A DNA stretch of 59,229 nucleotides from a virus, in the IMG/VR virus record IMGVR_UViG_3300045303_000229, positions 1 through 59,229 of that record. One strand, given 5' to 3'. A model generated the notes under the pieces. That model was given only the letters and a program-made list of their open reading frames with translations. It was not told the origin of the DNA and did not search any database. Of the stretch, positions 37,831 to 46,950 are shown one piece after another (position 1 is the stretch's first letter; every line of letters starts with the position of its first letter). The position numbers and the translations under genes are program-made.

Positions 37831-38063
37831 CTCGCCCTCTTGGCTTCGTCTCGGTGCGCTGCGAGCATCCCATTCGTTCCTCTGTCTACCATCGCACGCA
37901 GAAACTTCTGTGCGAGGTCATCCTCGACGTAGAATGCTGCATGTGCTGGTCGGTCATACTCCAGCAGGCTCACGACGAACTGGCCCAGCCTGAGGTCCGG
38001 GTGCTGATGCCACGCATCGCGCAGCAAGTCGATGATCTCGTCGATTCGCGCCGGGTCTCTCAT
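37827..38063 (-). CDS. hypothetical protein
   Basis: 78 residues (MRDPARIDEIIDLLRDAWHQHPDLRLGQFVVSLLEYD, in outline), two helices then a short acidic middle. The helix-leading motif HPDLRLGQFVVSL resembles a family of small phage proteins often found in early regions. ATGA overlaps. Confidence 0.6.
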   Translation of the reverse strand: MRDPARIDEIIDLLRDAWHQHPDLRLGQFVVSLLEYDRPAHAAFYVEDDLAQKFLRAMVDRGTNGMLAAHRDEAKRAR

Positions 38064-38281
38064 GTTGCTCCATCCATCAGGATCGACCGGATCGCTTCCC
38101 GCGCAGCATCGGACAACGGCGGTAGGTTGTGGTGCTGCCAAGACAGCAGCCCGCATCGTCGGCACCGGTCCCGTTCGTGCTCGTAGATCCGAGGCCCCTT
38201 CCAGCCCTTGGGCGCGGGGGGGATCGAGACCCATGGCGTGATGTCGGCTGGTTCTCCGTCGAGGCAGAACAGCCCGCTCAT
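38060..38281 (-). CDS. hypothetical zinc-binding protein
   Basis: 73 residues with a single FCLDGE Cys, then DRCRRCGLLSWQHHN and a helix. CxxC plus HH is a plausible zinc site. Coupled to neighbours by ATGA. Confidence 0.6.
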   Translation of the reverse strand: MSGLFCLDGEPADITPWVSIPPAPKGWKGPRIYEHERDRCRRCGLLSWQHHNLPPLSDAAREAIRSILMDGAT

Positions 38282-38499
38282 GGCTGCACCGGGTACGCCT
38301 CAGCGAACATCGACCCGGTCCGCTCTCGGATCTTGACGAGGTGCGCCTCTAGCCCGGCAATGACGTCTGGAAGGTCCGTGATGCCGAGGTCAGCCATCCC
38401 AACGGAGTCCTGCATGGCAACCTGCAACTCCGCAATGGCGACCGTGATCCTCGTGTCGATCGCGATCATCCGATGGAGGGAAGCTCTGGTCACCATGGC
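38278..38499 (-). CDS. hypothetical helical protein
   Basis: 73 residues from MVTRASLHRMIAIDTRITVAIA, containing a long helix pair. Overlaps the previous gene by 10 bp. Unrecognised. Confidence 0.5.
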   Translation of the reverse strand, partial: AMVTRASLHRMIAIDTRITVAIAELQVAMQDSVGMADLGITDLPDVIAGLEAHLVKIRERTGSMFAEAYPVQP

Positions 38500-38699
38500 A
38501 GGTGCCTCGCTGCGACACCGAGCAGGTCGATCACCTCGTTCTCGAGCTCCATCTCGTCCTCTGCCACCTCGGAGCCCGAACATGCCAGGTCGATGGCCGT
38601 CCGTATGGCAGACCTGACGATCATCTTGCTCATGAGCGAAGCCCTGCGCTCGCAGACCTTCGCCATGATCCTGCTCGTCATCGAGTCCTTGTCGATCAT
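38490..38699 (-). CDS. hypothetical helical protein
   Basis: 69 residues rich in Met, Arg and acidic residues (DKDSMTSRIMAKVCERRASLMSKMIVRSAI), then an acidic helix ending in PW. No family recognised. Confidence 0.55.
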   Translation of the reverse strand: MIDKDSMTSRIMAKVCERRASLMSKMIVRSAIRTAIDLACSGSEVAEDEMELENEVIDLLGVAARHLPW

Positions 38700-38899
38700 C
38701 GCTTTCCCCTCGGCTCGTACGTGTTCGCCGCCGGAGGTACCGACAAGACGCCAGCGTGATCACCGTCGTGACCATCGTCCAGGTGGCACCATCCGGTCAA
38801 TTCGCCGCGCCGAACGCGCTCGCAGCACGGGGGTGGAGGGTGGACCTCGATCGCGTCAGACGACCCATGAGCAAACTCGGTGCGCAGAAAGTCATTCAC
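38696..38899 (-). CDS. small Cys-His protein
   Basis: 67 residues with PPPPCCERVRRGELTGWCHLDDGHDGDHAG, a His/Asp/Cys-rich centre typical of a small zinc-binding family in actinobacterial and proteobacterial phages. ATGA overlaps. Confidence 0.6.
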   Translation of the reverse strand: MNDFLRTEFAHGSSDAIEVHPPPPCCERVRRGELTGWCHLDDGHDGDHAGVLSVPPAANTYEPRGKR

Positions 38900-39087
38900 T
38901 TGCCCTCCTTGAGCCGCTTGAACGCGATCGCATCCGACCGTTTCGCGAACACCGCCATCGGGTAGTCAACGACCTTGCCCAATTGGTCAAGGTTTTCGGT
39001 GTCGTAGACCGCCCAGTCCCAGTCGAGTAGGCGGTTCAACTCGCTGTAGAAGTCCTTAGCGATGCGGTACCTGCGCTTCACTTCCAT
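38896..39087 (-). CDS. hypothetical protein
   Basis: 63 residues: KRRYRIAKDFYSELNRLLDWDWAVYDTEN, then VVDYPMAVFAKRSDAIAFKRLKEG. Alternating helix-strand, basic and aromatic. Perhaps a small nucleic-acid-associated protein. Confidence 0.6.
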   Translation of the reverse strand: MEVKRRYRIAKDFYSELNRLLDWDWAVYDTENLDQLGKVVDYPMAVFAKRSDAIAFKRLKEGK

Positions 39088-39482
39088 CCTCGGATCTGGA
39101 CCTTGGCAGTTGCACGAAGCCGCTCAGCTAACAACTCCTGCCCCCTGTCCTCGGCCAAGACGACCTCGCGATGCATCGCATCCTGCATCCTCCTGACCTC
39201 CGCCCTGAGCGCATCCCGCTCCCCCATCACCGTGTCGACCATCCGGCGAGACGCGATGCTTAGGTGGTCGCCATCGGTGGAGATGGCGTGCTCGAGAGCG
39301 TCTAGGGTAGCGGACCATCCATCGAGCAATGCTCCGATGTCACATTCATCGTCCCATCGATCAGTTTCCGCGATCACCTTGCGTGCCTTAGCGATGTCAT
39401 CCGGCGTCATCGGTCGAGCCCTCTCGCATGCGCCAGCCGATCCAGCGCATCCATCCGCCTGGGCGATGTCATCTGGCGTCAC
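39078..39482 (-). CDS. hypothetical helical protein with duplicated N-terminus
   Basis: 134 residues from a GTG overlapping the previous stop. The first lines show the near-duplicate segments VTPDDIAQADG and MTPDDIAKARK, so a shorter form from the ATG at 39410 is possible. The rest is helical (RRMVDTVMGERDALRAEVRRMQDAMHRE), a probable coiled coil. No family recognised. Confidence 0.55.
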   Translation of the reverse strand: MTPDDIAQADGCAGSAGACERARPMTPDDIAKARKVIAETDRWDDECDIGALLDGWSATLDALEHAISTDGDHLSIASRRMVDTVMGERDALRAEVRRMQDAMHREVVLAEDRGQELLAERLRATAKVQIRGWK

Positions 39483-39694
39483 GGGATCACCGCGCCTTTC
39501 ATGAGGATCTTCCACCCCTCTGCTGTCTCGCTCGGCGGCAGGTCGCTGTGATGAAGCGCAATCTGAAGCTGCTGGTACCTCCAGCGCTCGGCGTCGCTTG
39601 CATGCGTGGCGTTCCATTGCGCCAACTCGAAGTTGCTTCTGCTGTCACGCACCAGAACAGCCCTGCGCTCCAGCTCGTCCAGATCGATCTTCAT
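39479..39694 (-). CDS. hypothetical helical protein
   Basis: 71 residues (KIDLDELERRAVLVRDSRSNFELAQWNATHASD). It has a good GGAGG ribosome site nine bases before the ATG, unusual in this operon and a sign of stronger expression. Confidence 0.6.
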   Translation of the reverse strand: MKIDLDELERRAVLVRDSRSNFELAQWNATHASDAERWRYQQLQIALHHSDLPPSETAEGWKILMKGAVIP

Positions 39695-39703
39695 GCTGTC
39701 CTC

Positions 39704-39862
39704 CTACGGTTTCCTGGCGCTCTCGCCGGTTGTCACGAAACCCTGCGGCGCCACGTACTCTCGCGCCTCGCTCTCGGTGTACATCTCCACGAGATGCTCA
39801 AGGTCGCATCGCGGAGCCCGCCTGTCAACAAGGATCTCGCGGATCAGTTCGCGGTCTCTCAC
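39704..39862 (-). CDS. 52-residue hypothetical protein
   Basis: GTG start overlapping the previous stop (GTGA). RDRELIREILVDRRAPRCDLEHLVEMY is helical; the end YVAPQGFVTTGESARKP is disordered. Confidence 0.5.
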   Translation of the reverse strand: MRDRELIREILVDRRAPRCDLEHLVEMYTESEAREYVAPQGFVTTGESARKP

Positions 39863-40089
39863 AGGTCGCGCTCCATCGCGTCCTGCTCGTACCCATCGAG
39901 CTTGTCACGCAGGCGATCGAGCTCATCGAGCAGAACGCGCAGGTTTGTCCGCATCCACGCAACCCCAGCGGCATCCTCGCGGTCCGCCGTGTTCGCGATG
40001 CGGTTCGCGGGTAGCGTTCCGCCCAAGCCGCTCGAGTCAGGTACGCGCGACACGAACCGGGTCCGCCCGAACCACGGGCCTGGCGTCAT
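39859..40089 (-). CDS. hypothetical protein
   Basis: 76 residues. Basic N-terminal half with Arg/Gly (TPGPWFGRTRFVSRVPDSSG), then a coiled-coil-like helix MRTNLRVLLDELDRLRDKLDGYEQ. No family recognised. Confidence 0.55.
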   Translation of the reverse strand: MTPGPWFGRTRFVSRVPDSSGLGGTLPANRIANTADREDAAGVAWMRTNLRVLLDELDRLRDKLDGYEQDAMERDL

Positions 40090-40145
40090 CGCCTCGTCGT
40101 GCTTGTGGCCATCGGCGATCAGGCGCGCGATCGGGTCGGAGTTGC

Positions 40146-40304
40146 TTATGTCGCTGCCTTCGGTTGGGGTTGCTGGTCTCGTTTGCGCTTCACCTCGTCG
40201 ACTACCTCGATAAGATTCGCGTGAAACAACTCGCGGTGCTCGGTGTGCTCGTGCTTCAGGAATGCGTAGACCGCGTCCTGGATCTTCTCGGCCTGCTTGC
40301 TCAT
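40146..40304 (-). CDS. 52-residue helical protein
   Basis: MSKQAEKIQDAVYAFLKHEH..., a His/Glu-rich helix (EHTEHRELFHANLIEVVDEVKRKRD), then a Gln/Pro tail. Lies seven bases after the helicase stop with GAGGACA before it; 56 bp of non-coding sequence follows. Confidence 0.5.
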   Translation of the reverse strand: MSKQAEKIQDAVYAFLKHEHTEHRELFHANLIEVVDEVKRKRDQQPQPKAAT

Positions 40305-40311
40305 GTTGTCC

Positions 40312-41666
40312 TCACGACACATTGGTTGTAGCGCCGTCCCAGGACGCGAAGACGGTCCCGGTGCGCCCGTTGCTGTTCTTGAGCACGCACAGCTGGATCT
40401 CTCGTGCGTGCGCTTCCTCGCTCGGCGGCGAGCTCCTGCCGGACCAACTCGGATCCCAATCTACGCCCTTCTGAGGGCCACCGTAGGCCGCGCCACGGTA
40501 TACCCCGATCACGCACTTTGCTCGCTCCTCCAGCGACCCGCTCTCGCGCAGGTCTGCGAGCTGGGGCCGCTTGTCCTGTCGCTTCTCGATCTCTCGGTTC
40601 AACTGAGACATGACCACGTAGGCGATCCCGTCGTGCTTTGCCGCGTTCATGACCGTGGTCACGATCTCGGTCAAGGCCTCATGCGTGCTGAGCCGTGGCT
40701 TCGCGGCCGGGTGCTTTACCAGCTGCACGTAGTCGACGAACGCGACCCGGGTGTTGTTCTCCTTGGCGTGGCGGCGCACGCTCCGCACGATCTCGTCCGC
40801 CGTGATGCCACTACGGCCGTCTACGAGCCACTTGCGACCCTTGAGACTCACGTGTGAGCGCAGGATGCGCCGGCAGTCATCCGTGGTCAGCGTCGAGTTC
40901 CGCATCTTCTCCGCCGAGACCGAGGACGAGCGCGCGATGGTTCGGTCCGCATAGCTCTCCACTGTGTCCTCGAGCGAGAATAGGTGAGCGCCGTGACCCG
41001 ACTCAGAACAAGCATCGGCTCCAGCGAGCGCCACCGAAGACTTCCCGTGCGCCGGCCTACCCGCGATGATGGTCACGATCCCTGGCTGGTACCCTCCAGT
41101 CTTCTCGTCGAGCGCCGCAACGCCGGTGGGGAACCCGGTCATGGTCATCACGCCGCTCTCGCGGTCGCGGGCGATCCGCTCGAGTTGATTGAATCGCTTG
41201 CGGACCAGCGCGGAGATCGCGATCGTCGCATCCGGCTGGTCTTCGTCGATCTTCGACAGCGCGGCGCTTGCCATCGAGAGAAGCTCCGCACCATTCGTGT
41301 CCTCGCTGGTCTGGAGCAAGTCGGCAAGCACGATCCTGACGCGGCGACAGAGCGAGGCGTCGCGGACCTGGCGCACGTACTCGATCGCGTTCTCGACCGT
41401 GGGCACGTGAACCGCGAGCTCGCCAAGGTCGGCGAAGTCCACCGTGCTGCATCCACGATGAGCGATCTGCGCCTGCACCGTGACCACGTCGATCGGCCGG
41501 TTCTCGTGCTCTAGTTCGCGGATCGCCGCGAAGATCACTTGGTGCTTTCCGTGAAGGAAATCCATCACCTCCAGCCTCGGGAACTGCGCTAACGTGCCGT
41601 TATCCAACAGGATCGCCCCCAAAATCGAGGCCTCTAAAGAGTATAGTGCATCGCGATTATCTGTGG

Positions 41667-41670
<4 letters not shown>
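40312..41670 (-). CDS. dnaB: replicative DNA helicase (DnaB family)
   Basis: 452 residues. The N-terminal domain (residues 1-110) resembles the DnaB primase-interacting domain. The RecA-like ATPase has Walker A GRPAHGKSS at 204-212, FSLED at 231-235 and the Walker B strand VAFVDYVQL (Asp313). MSQLNREIEKRQDKRPQLADLRESG carries the family's sensor region. It unwinds phage DNA at the fork. Directly after the replication-initiator gene, coupled by ATGA. Confidence 0.9.
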
Positions 41671-42583
<913 letters not shown>

Positions 42584-42584
<1 letters not shown>

Positions 42585-43231
42585 CAGCGCTTGCCCCGCT
42601 CCATCGCCTGGTCTGCGATCCATCGCTGCACGTCATCCGCGACCTGCAGATACGTCGAGCTCGGCGACATGTCGATCTCCTGGCCCGGCTGGTACGCGGC
42701 CCAGATTCGATCGCGCAGCACCTTCGGAAGCCGGCGCCAGTGTTCCAGGCATCCCCACATCGCGGGCGGCACCGTCTTGGTGCACCCAGTCCAGTGGCAG
42801 TGATGTGCCCGGGTCGGCGCCTTGCGGGACTCGCGCGCCACGTGCCGGCGCTTGGCCGACAGGCTCGTTACGGGCTCATGTTTGGCGGCGACCTTCGCGA
42901 GGCGCTCCTGCGCTGATGGCGGTGCAGGCTCTCCAGGGTCCCGAGTCGAGATCATCAGCATGAAATTGCGCAGTGTCTCTCTGTCACCGGTGTTCTCGCA
43001 GGTTCGTAGCAGCGCCACGTTCTCGGCGCTCAGTTCGGCGGTTTCGCCGCGTAGCCATGCCACCGAGCACCGGTAGAGCGCTGCCAGCGCACGGAGGTCG
43101 TCATCGGTAGGAGGCGCCCCTGCGCCGATTTCCATCGCATGGAGCGGACCATTCGCCCATCCGAGGAGCTTTGCGGCTTGAGCGAGCGACAGTCCTGCGC
43201 CTTCGCGCGTCGACTTGAGCCTGCTGATCAC
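42584..43231 (-). CDS. HTH (XRE) regulator fused to zinc domain
   Basis: 215 residues. The first 65 carry an XRE-type helix-turn-helix (AGLSLAQAAKLLGWANGPLHAMEIG). A linker follows, then a common phage zinc domain: CHWTGCTKTVPPAMWGCLEHWRRLPKVLRDRIWAAYQPGQ. The zinc domain often stands alone in phages; here it is fused to a DNA-binding domain. Probably a regulator of replication or early transcription. Directly before the replication initiator (TGATG). Confidence 0.7.
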
Positions 43232-43422
43232 CTGGCACGCTCCATCGCCGCTACGTGCCGGGCTCCGCCGTTGCGGGCTGACCGCTCCGGCTTAGCGGTG
43301 ACCTTGGTTAGCCACCAAGGACCGATGCGACCACACGAACACCGCCACCGGTAGCTGAGACCGTGTGCAGCGCACGAACGATCTACTTGCTTGGTGTCGA
43401 TCTCAACCGCGTGCGCCCGCAT
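43228..43422 (-). CDS. zinc-knuckle protein, paralogue of next gene
   Basis: 64 residues from the ATG overlapping the previous stop (TGATG). YRWRCSCGRIGPWWLTKVTAKP parallels the CSCG stretch in the neighbour, so the pair likely arose by duplication. Probable zinc-binding adaptors. Confidence 0.55.
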   Translation of the reverse strand: MRAHAVEIDTKQVDRSCAAHGLSYRWRCSCGRIGPWWLTKVTAKPERSARNGGARHVAAMERAR

Positions 43423-43625
43423 CAGCCCCTCGTCGTTGGCTTGGGTGGGATCCTTCCGCCGGCATCGCGCTCGGGTCGGACATTGACTGGACGTGATCGA
43501 GCGATCTTCGCCTTGTGCTCTCGAACCCATCCGTTTGCTGCCCGGTATCCGGTAGACCCGCACGAGCATTCGTAGCGCCCGAATAAACCTTCGATGGGCG
43601 TCCATCGATGAAAGTGGTTCGACAT
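43422..43625 (-). CDS. small zinc-knuckle protein
   Basis: 67 residues with HFHRWTPIEG, GRYECSCGSTGYRAANGWVREHKAK, then a basic tail. CSCG and conserved aromatic residues resemble the downstream paralogue. TGATG at both ends. Confidence 0.6.
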   Translation of the reverse strand: MSNHFHRWTPIEGLFGRYECSCGSTGYRAANGWVREHKAKIARSRPVNVRPERDAGGRIPPKPTTRG

Positions 43626-43789
43626 CAGCCGGCCTTCCGTGCCGTGACGACCTCGCGACCTGCCATGCGAAGGCGGATCAACGTCGAGATCGTGATACCT
43701 CGCTCCTCCGCCTCATCGGACCACGTGCGGTACAACTGGTCAGGCAAGCGCAGCGTGATCTGCTTGCCATGCCCTGTTTTCTTCGTCAT
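43625..43789 (-). CDS. ribbon-helix-helix regulator
   Basis: 54 residues: TKKTGHGKQITLRLPDQLYRTWSDEAEERGITISTLIRLRMAGRE, with the strand KQITLRLP followed by two helices, a classic RHH pattern. First gene after a possible leaderless promoter. Likely binds operator DNA as a dimer. Confidence 0.7.
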   Translation of the reverse strand: MTKKTGHGKQITLRLPDQLYRTWSDEAEERGITISTLIRLRMAGREVVTARKAG

Positions 43790-43795
43790 CCACGA

Positions 43796-43825
43796 TGTGT
43801 TGCACGGATATGGTTTGCATGTCAA
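43796..43825 (-). promoter_or_regulatory. possible promoter TTGACA-18-AACACA
   Basis: TTGACA (43825-43820), 18 bp and AACACA (43801-43796), which ends six bases before the ATG at 43789. The -35 is ideal, the -10 poor. Same spacing to the ATG as in the other leaderless-type promoters. Confidence 0.4.
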
Positions 43826-43828
43826 GCC

Positions 43829-44110
43829 CTAGCGCGCCGACGTCACAGATCTCCTCATGTAACCGGACCTACGCTCACCGCTAGATTGCTCTGACACGTC
43901 ACACTTGGTGCCAACGTGGATCAGGAGGCCGTTGGCCTCGCACCACCGCAGCGCTCGCCACAGCCTGCGTTCGCCGATGCTCCCCCAGTCGGATAGGACG
44001 CGCGCAAACAACTCTCCAGCACCAGCTGGTCGACGCGTCGGTGCAGCCATGGCGAGGCTTTCGCGGATCGCGTGCGTCTCAGAATTGCGTGCCATACGTC
44101 TCCTACTCAT
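43829..44110 (-). CDS. winged-helix-like protein
   Basis: 93 residues from the ATG at 44110 (ATGA); a start at 44095 has a better AGGAG site. GAGELFARVLSDWGSIGERRLWRALRWCEANGLLIHVG resembles a winged helix with a wing ending in Cys. Basic at both ends. Probably DNA-binding. Confidence 0.55.
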   Translation of the reverse strand: MSRRRMARNSETHAIRESLAMAAPTRRPAGAGELFARVLSDWGSIGERRLWRALRWCEANGLLIHVGTKCDVSEQSSGERRSGYMRRSVTSAR

Positions 44111-44421
44111 GGAACCCATCTCGTCACCTCGAACCATGGTGAGGTGAGGCGCGGCAGCCTAGGGAGAGAGAACTCGAACGTTTGCGATCGCTCTCCGTCC
44201 TCGTCGTCCGGGCCGCGAACTGACCGACCATATCCGTGGAGTATGATCGCGTGATCGGGCAGCTTGACCGCGGGAAGGTGGTCAGCCTCGCACCTAAACC
44301 AGTGATCAAGCGCGGCGCGAAACTCCGCGTGCGTGACGTGTCCGGCAACGTAGTACGCATCGACCGTTCCATCCCATACTAGCGGCAGGACTTCGCCGTG
44401 AGTGAGCTTGCGTGGCCTCAT
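44107..44421 (-). CDS. hypothetical protein
   Basis: 104 residues. KLTHGEVLPLVWDGTVDAYYVAGHVTHAEFRAALDHWF and the C-terminal FEFSLPRLPRLTSPWFEVTRWVP suggest a conserved small fold. GHVTHAEFRAA is reminiscent of a phage-protein family seen next to replication genes. Coupled by ATGA. Confidence 0.6.
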   Translation of the reverse strand: MRPRKLTHGEVLPLVWDGTVDAYYVAGHVTHAEFRAALDHWFRCEADHLPAVKLPDHAIILHGYGRSVRGPDDEDGERSQTFEFSLPRLPRLTSPWFEVTRWVP

Positions 44422-44654
44422 GGCATCCGGTCCTTGCCGAGCGCAAATGACAGGGTCAGCGCCCCAGCCATCGCGATGTTGCGCAAGAGGATCTCGAGGT
44501 CGAGAACCTCCATCACCGTTCCGGTCTCGCAGCAATCTAGGCACCGCTCAGCGCCTAGGGTTGTGATGAAGCCGCCGGTACCGTCGCAGGCCTCGCACTC
44601 GCAGTCGAACCCGAGCACGTTGTCAGCAATCAACACCACCCCGCGCTCGCTCAA
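44418..44654 (-). CDS. DnaJ-type zinc-knuckle protein, TTG start
   Basis: 78 residues from a TTG overlapping the upstream stop (TTGA); a GTG at 44639 is an alternative. CEACDGTGGF...CLDCCETG has two CxxC pairs, like half of a DnaJ zinc domain. A helix with hydrophobic face follows. Probably a protein-protein adaptor. Confidence 0.55.
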   Translation of the reverse strand: MSERGVVLIADNVLGFDCECEACDGTGGFITTLGAERCLDCCETGTVMEVLDLEILLRNIAMAGALTLSFALGKDRMP

Positions 44655-44854
44655 TTGAACCCCCGGTGCGAGTCGCGAGCCTCGCTGCGGATAATCGCGA
44701 TGTCGCAGCCCGCCGCCCGCCGCCCACGCGCCATAGCGGCGTGGATCGCATTGAGCATCTGCTCCCTGGCCATGGCCTTGCCGCGCCACATGCCGATCAG
44801 GTACGCGTTCACGGCCACGATTGCACAACATCCGAGGGCTCCGAGGATGCTCAT
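44651..44854 (-). CDS. small membrane-anchored protein
   Basis: 67 residues. Hydrophobic N-terminal helix (SILGALGCCAIVAVNAYLIGMW), then a basic, helical cytoplasmic part. ATGA overlap with the previous gene. Unknown role. Confidence 0.6.
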   Translation of the reverse strand: MSILGALGCCAIVAVNAYLIGMWRGKAMAREQMLNAIHAAMARGRRAAGCDIAIIRSEARDSHRGFN

Positions 44855-45009
44855 AACCCCTCAAGCATGCCGCGCCAGTAGCGGACCTCAGCGATTCGAG
44901 GAGTCTCTTTGTCCGGATCGCTGCTAGCGAGCAGACGATCGATGGCGTCGATCAACTCTAACATCACCTGCGCCCGAAACGCCTCGCGCTTGAGGTCGGC
45001 TCTGGTCAT
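44851..45009 (-). CDS. 52-residue helical protein
   Basis: MTRADLKREAFRAQVMLELIDAIDRL..., ending RIAEVRYWRGMLEGL. Charged helices. Tight overlap with neighbours on both sides. Confidence 0.5.
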   Translation of the reverse strand: MTRADLKREAFRAQVMLELIDAIDRLLASSDPDKETPRIAEVRYWRGMLEGL

Positions 45010-45260
45010 GGCTCCCACCCCGTTCGGATCAAAGCCTCGGCCTCAGCGTATATCTTAGCGCGAAGCACGGTAACATCAATACAAAACTCACTTGAAACAT
45101 CAAGAGCTGCTCTCTGCCAGGCCAGACAGGCCAGATCAAGCGAGTTACTGCTGTGGCCGAGATCCTCCCCCGCGGCAACGGTGTTCATGCAGAGGAAATT
45201 GCTCGAGCAGATCGCGCACTGCAGCGCAGCCTGCTCGCGGTCTCGCTTCGAGTACTTCAT
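45006..45260 (-). CDS. hypothetical Cys-containing protein
   Basis: 84 residues. KRDREQAALQCAICSSNFLCMNT, then a helical part (LDLACLAWQRAALDVSSEFCIDV). Five cysteines might bind metal. Second gene after the XRE regulator. Confidence 0.55.
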   Translation of the reverse strand: MKYSKRDREQAALQCAICSSNFLCMNTVAAGEDLGHSSNSLDLACLAWQRAALDVSSEFCIDVTVLRAKIYAEAEALIRTGWEP

Positions 45261-45475
45261 CGCGGCCCCCTGAGGAACACGTCCATCGACGGCGCGAACA
45301 GTTTGGCGATGCGATCTTGTGTCTTTGGCGAGGGCATTCTCGTGCCGGTCTCCCATAGCGAGACCGCCTGGCGGGTGCACCGCACCTTATCCGCTACCCA
45401 TTGCAAGGGAACATCTTTGCATTCTCGCCACTCGCGCAAGGCTGGAGCGAACTTGTTGTCCGGTGACTGTTTCAT
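45257..45475 (-). CDS. XRE-family repressor/activator
   Basis: 72 residues. Helix-turn-helix ALREWRECKDVPLQWVADKVRCTRQAVSLWETGTR with the typical recognition helix (RCTRQAVSLWE). It is the first gene of the replication-side leftward unit and is divergent from the recombination operon. Both start points flank an inverted repeat, so it probably controls its own promoter and the opposite one, as Cro or cI does. Confidence 0.75.
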   Translation of the reverse strand: MKQSPDNKFAPALREWRECKDVPLQWVADKVRCTRQAVSLWETGTRMPSPKTQDRIAKLFAPSMDVFLRGPR

Positions 45476-45481
45476 CCTGAC

Positions 45482-45524
45482 ACCTTACGCGACCGGAACG
45501 AACAGTCAACAGAAAGTGTTGACG
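45482..45524. promoter_or_regulatory. divergent promoters over GTCAAC-7-GTTGAC palindrome
   Basis: Leftward: TTGACT (45509-45504), 16 bp, TAAGGT (45487-45482), then GTCAGG and the ATG at 45475. Rightward: TTGACG (45519-45524), 17 bp, TATCGA (45542-45547), then GGAGC and the ATG at 45553. The inverted repeat 45505-45523 is made of both -35 boxes. A regulator binding here would block both promoters. Confidence 0.65.
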
Positions 45525-45552
45525 AGATGGCGAGGACGCGGTATCGAGGAGC

Positions 45553-45720
45553 ATGGCGAAAGCAGCAACGACATCATCCAAGGGCAAGTACGTTTCGATG
45601 CAACTGGTCTCGTGCCCAAAGCGTGGGCCGACATGGGCCAACCCCAAGCGCCCGAAGAACGGCGCACAGGACTACCGGTGCACGGCATGCGGTCAGGATG
45701 GGCACGCGGTGATCCGGTGA
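45553..45720 (+). CDS. 55-residue zinc-ribbon protein
   Basis: Basic start (MAKAATTSSKGKYVSMQLVSC), then CPKRGPTWANPKRPKNG and a YRCTACGQDGH end. CP...CxxC spacing suggests one zinc site. First gene of the recombination operon, with GGAGC (doubling as -10 spacer) before the ATG. Confidence 0.6.
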   Translation: MAKAATTSSKGKYVSMQLVSCPKRGPTWANPKRPKNGAQDYRCTACGQDGHAVIR

Positions 45721-45721
45721 A

Positions 45722-46672
45722 ATGGTGAGCGACCTACCACCCGCGCGTCTACTAGAGGTAACGCCTTCCGAGTACCATCGCCTTCCGGGGTTCTCTGCCT
45801 CGCTCGCGAAGATCCTGATCGGTAGGTCCGCGGCGCACGCCGTCGATGCTCATGCGCGCCGGATCGAGCAGATTGCCGCCGAGGACGAGTCGGATGGCGA
45901 GGAGGACGACAAGGTCAAGGAACAGAAGCAGACGCAACTCGATCGCGGCAACATCCTGCACGCGCTCGTGCTCGGAAAGGGAGGTGAACGCATCGAGATC
46001 ATCCCGACCGATCTCCTGTCCGGAAAGAACCTGTCGTATTCGTCGGCTGCAGCCAAGGATGCCCGGGATGCCGCCCGTAAGGCTGGCAAGATCCCGGTCA
46101 AGGAACCCAAGATGGCCGGTTACCTTGCGACGGCTGGGGCCATCAAGGAGCGGATCTCCAGCGCCGGACACGTGCTGGATGGACAATCCGAGTTCGCCGT
46201 CGAATGGCATGAGGCGACGCCACATAGACCGGTCCGGTGCAAGGGGATGATGGACCATGTTGACTTGGAGGTGTTTGGTGGACTGTACCCGGGTGCGGTG
46301 ATCTACGATCTGAAGATCGTGGCCGACGCTCACCCAGAGCGCTGCATGCGTAACGCCGAGGGGTTCGGGTACGCGCTGCAGGCCGCTGCGTACACGCGAG
46401 CTCTTGGCGCCCTGTTCCCAAAGCTGCGTGGCCGGATCGATTTCCGTCTTCTGTTCGTTGAGCCTTACCGCCCGTATGCGATGTGGGACCCCGAGCGCAT
46501 GAGCGGCGCGTTCCGCGAGTTGGGCGAGCGCCGCTGGCTTCGCGCCGTGCATACGTGGGCGGAGATCCAGGCGACCGGAAAGACGCAGACCTACCGCGAG
46601 ATGGGTCACGACGAGATCACGGCACCGATGTGGACATTGCGTAACGAAGGATTTACCCCGGAGGACATGTGA
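45722..46672 (+). CDS. RecE-like (PD-(D/E)xK) exonuclease
   Basis: 316 residues. Motifs of the RecE/DUF3799 group in order: GNILHALVLG (His80), a SEFAVEW strand (Glu157), VRCKGMMDHVD (Asp178), VIYDLKI (Asp196 and Lys198) and YALQAAAY (Gln220). These form the nuclease core that resects DNA ends for annealing. Next to a Sak4-like ATPase, as in phage recombination modules. Confidence 0.8.
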   Translation: MVSDLPPARLLEVTPSEYHRLPGFSASLAKILIGRSAAHAVDAHARRIEQIAAEDESDGEEDDKVKEQKQTQLDRGNILHALVLGKGGERIEIIPTDLLSGKNLSYSSAAAKDARDAARKAGKIPVKEPKMAGYLATAGAIKERISSAGHVLDGQSEFAVEWHEATPHRPVRCKGMMDHVDLEVFGGLYPGAVIYDLKIVADAHPERCMRNAEGFGYALQAAAYTRALGALFPKLRGRIDFRLLFVEPYRPYAMWDPERMSGAFRELGERRWLRAVHTWAEIQATGKTQTYREMGHDEITAPMWTLRNEGFTPEDM

Positions 46673-46950
46673 GCGAACCGAGGACGTCGAAAGAAGCGAT
46701 ATACGATTCAGAGATTCATCCGATGATGAGCAATATCATCAGACTGTGCAAAGAGCACAAGATCAACATGGTGGCTGATTTTTCGCTCGGCTACGACGTG
46801 AACGCTGAACAGGCGCTATTTTGCACGACTGCACTACCGAATGTCGACAAGGATGACGAAGAGGGAGTAGCTCGGATGATGCGTGCGTATCATGCGCTCA
46901 AACCACAACCGAGCCTGATGACTTTCACCATCACATCGAGCAAGCGATGA
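46669..46950 (+). CDS. hypothetical protein of recombination operon
   Basis: 93 residues from a GTG overlapping the exonuclease stop (GTGA). A helical start (PMMSNIIRLCKEHKINMVADFSLG) and an acidic end. Proteins of this size and place are often found between exonuclease and Sak4 genes; function unknown. Confidence 0.6.
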   Translation: MSEPRTSKEAIYDSEIHPMMSNIIRLCKEHKINMVADFSLGYDVNAEQALFCTTALPNVDKDDEEGVARMMRAYHALKPQPSLMTFTITSSKR

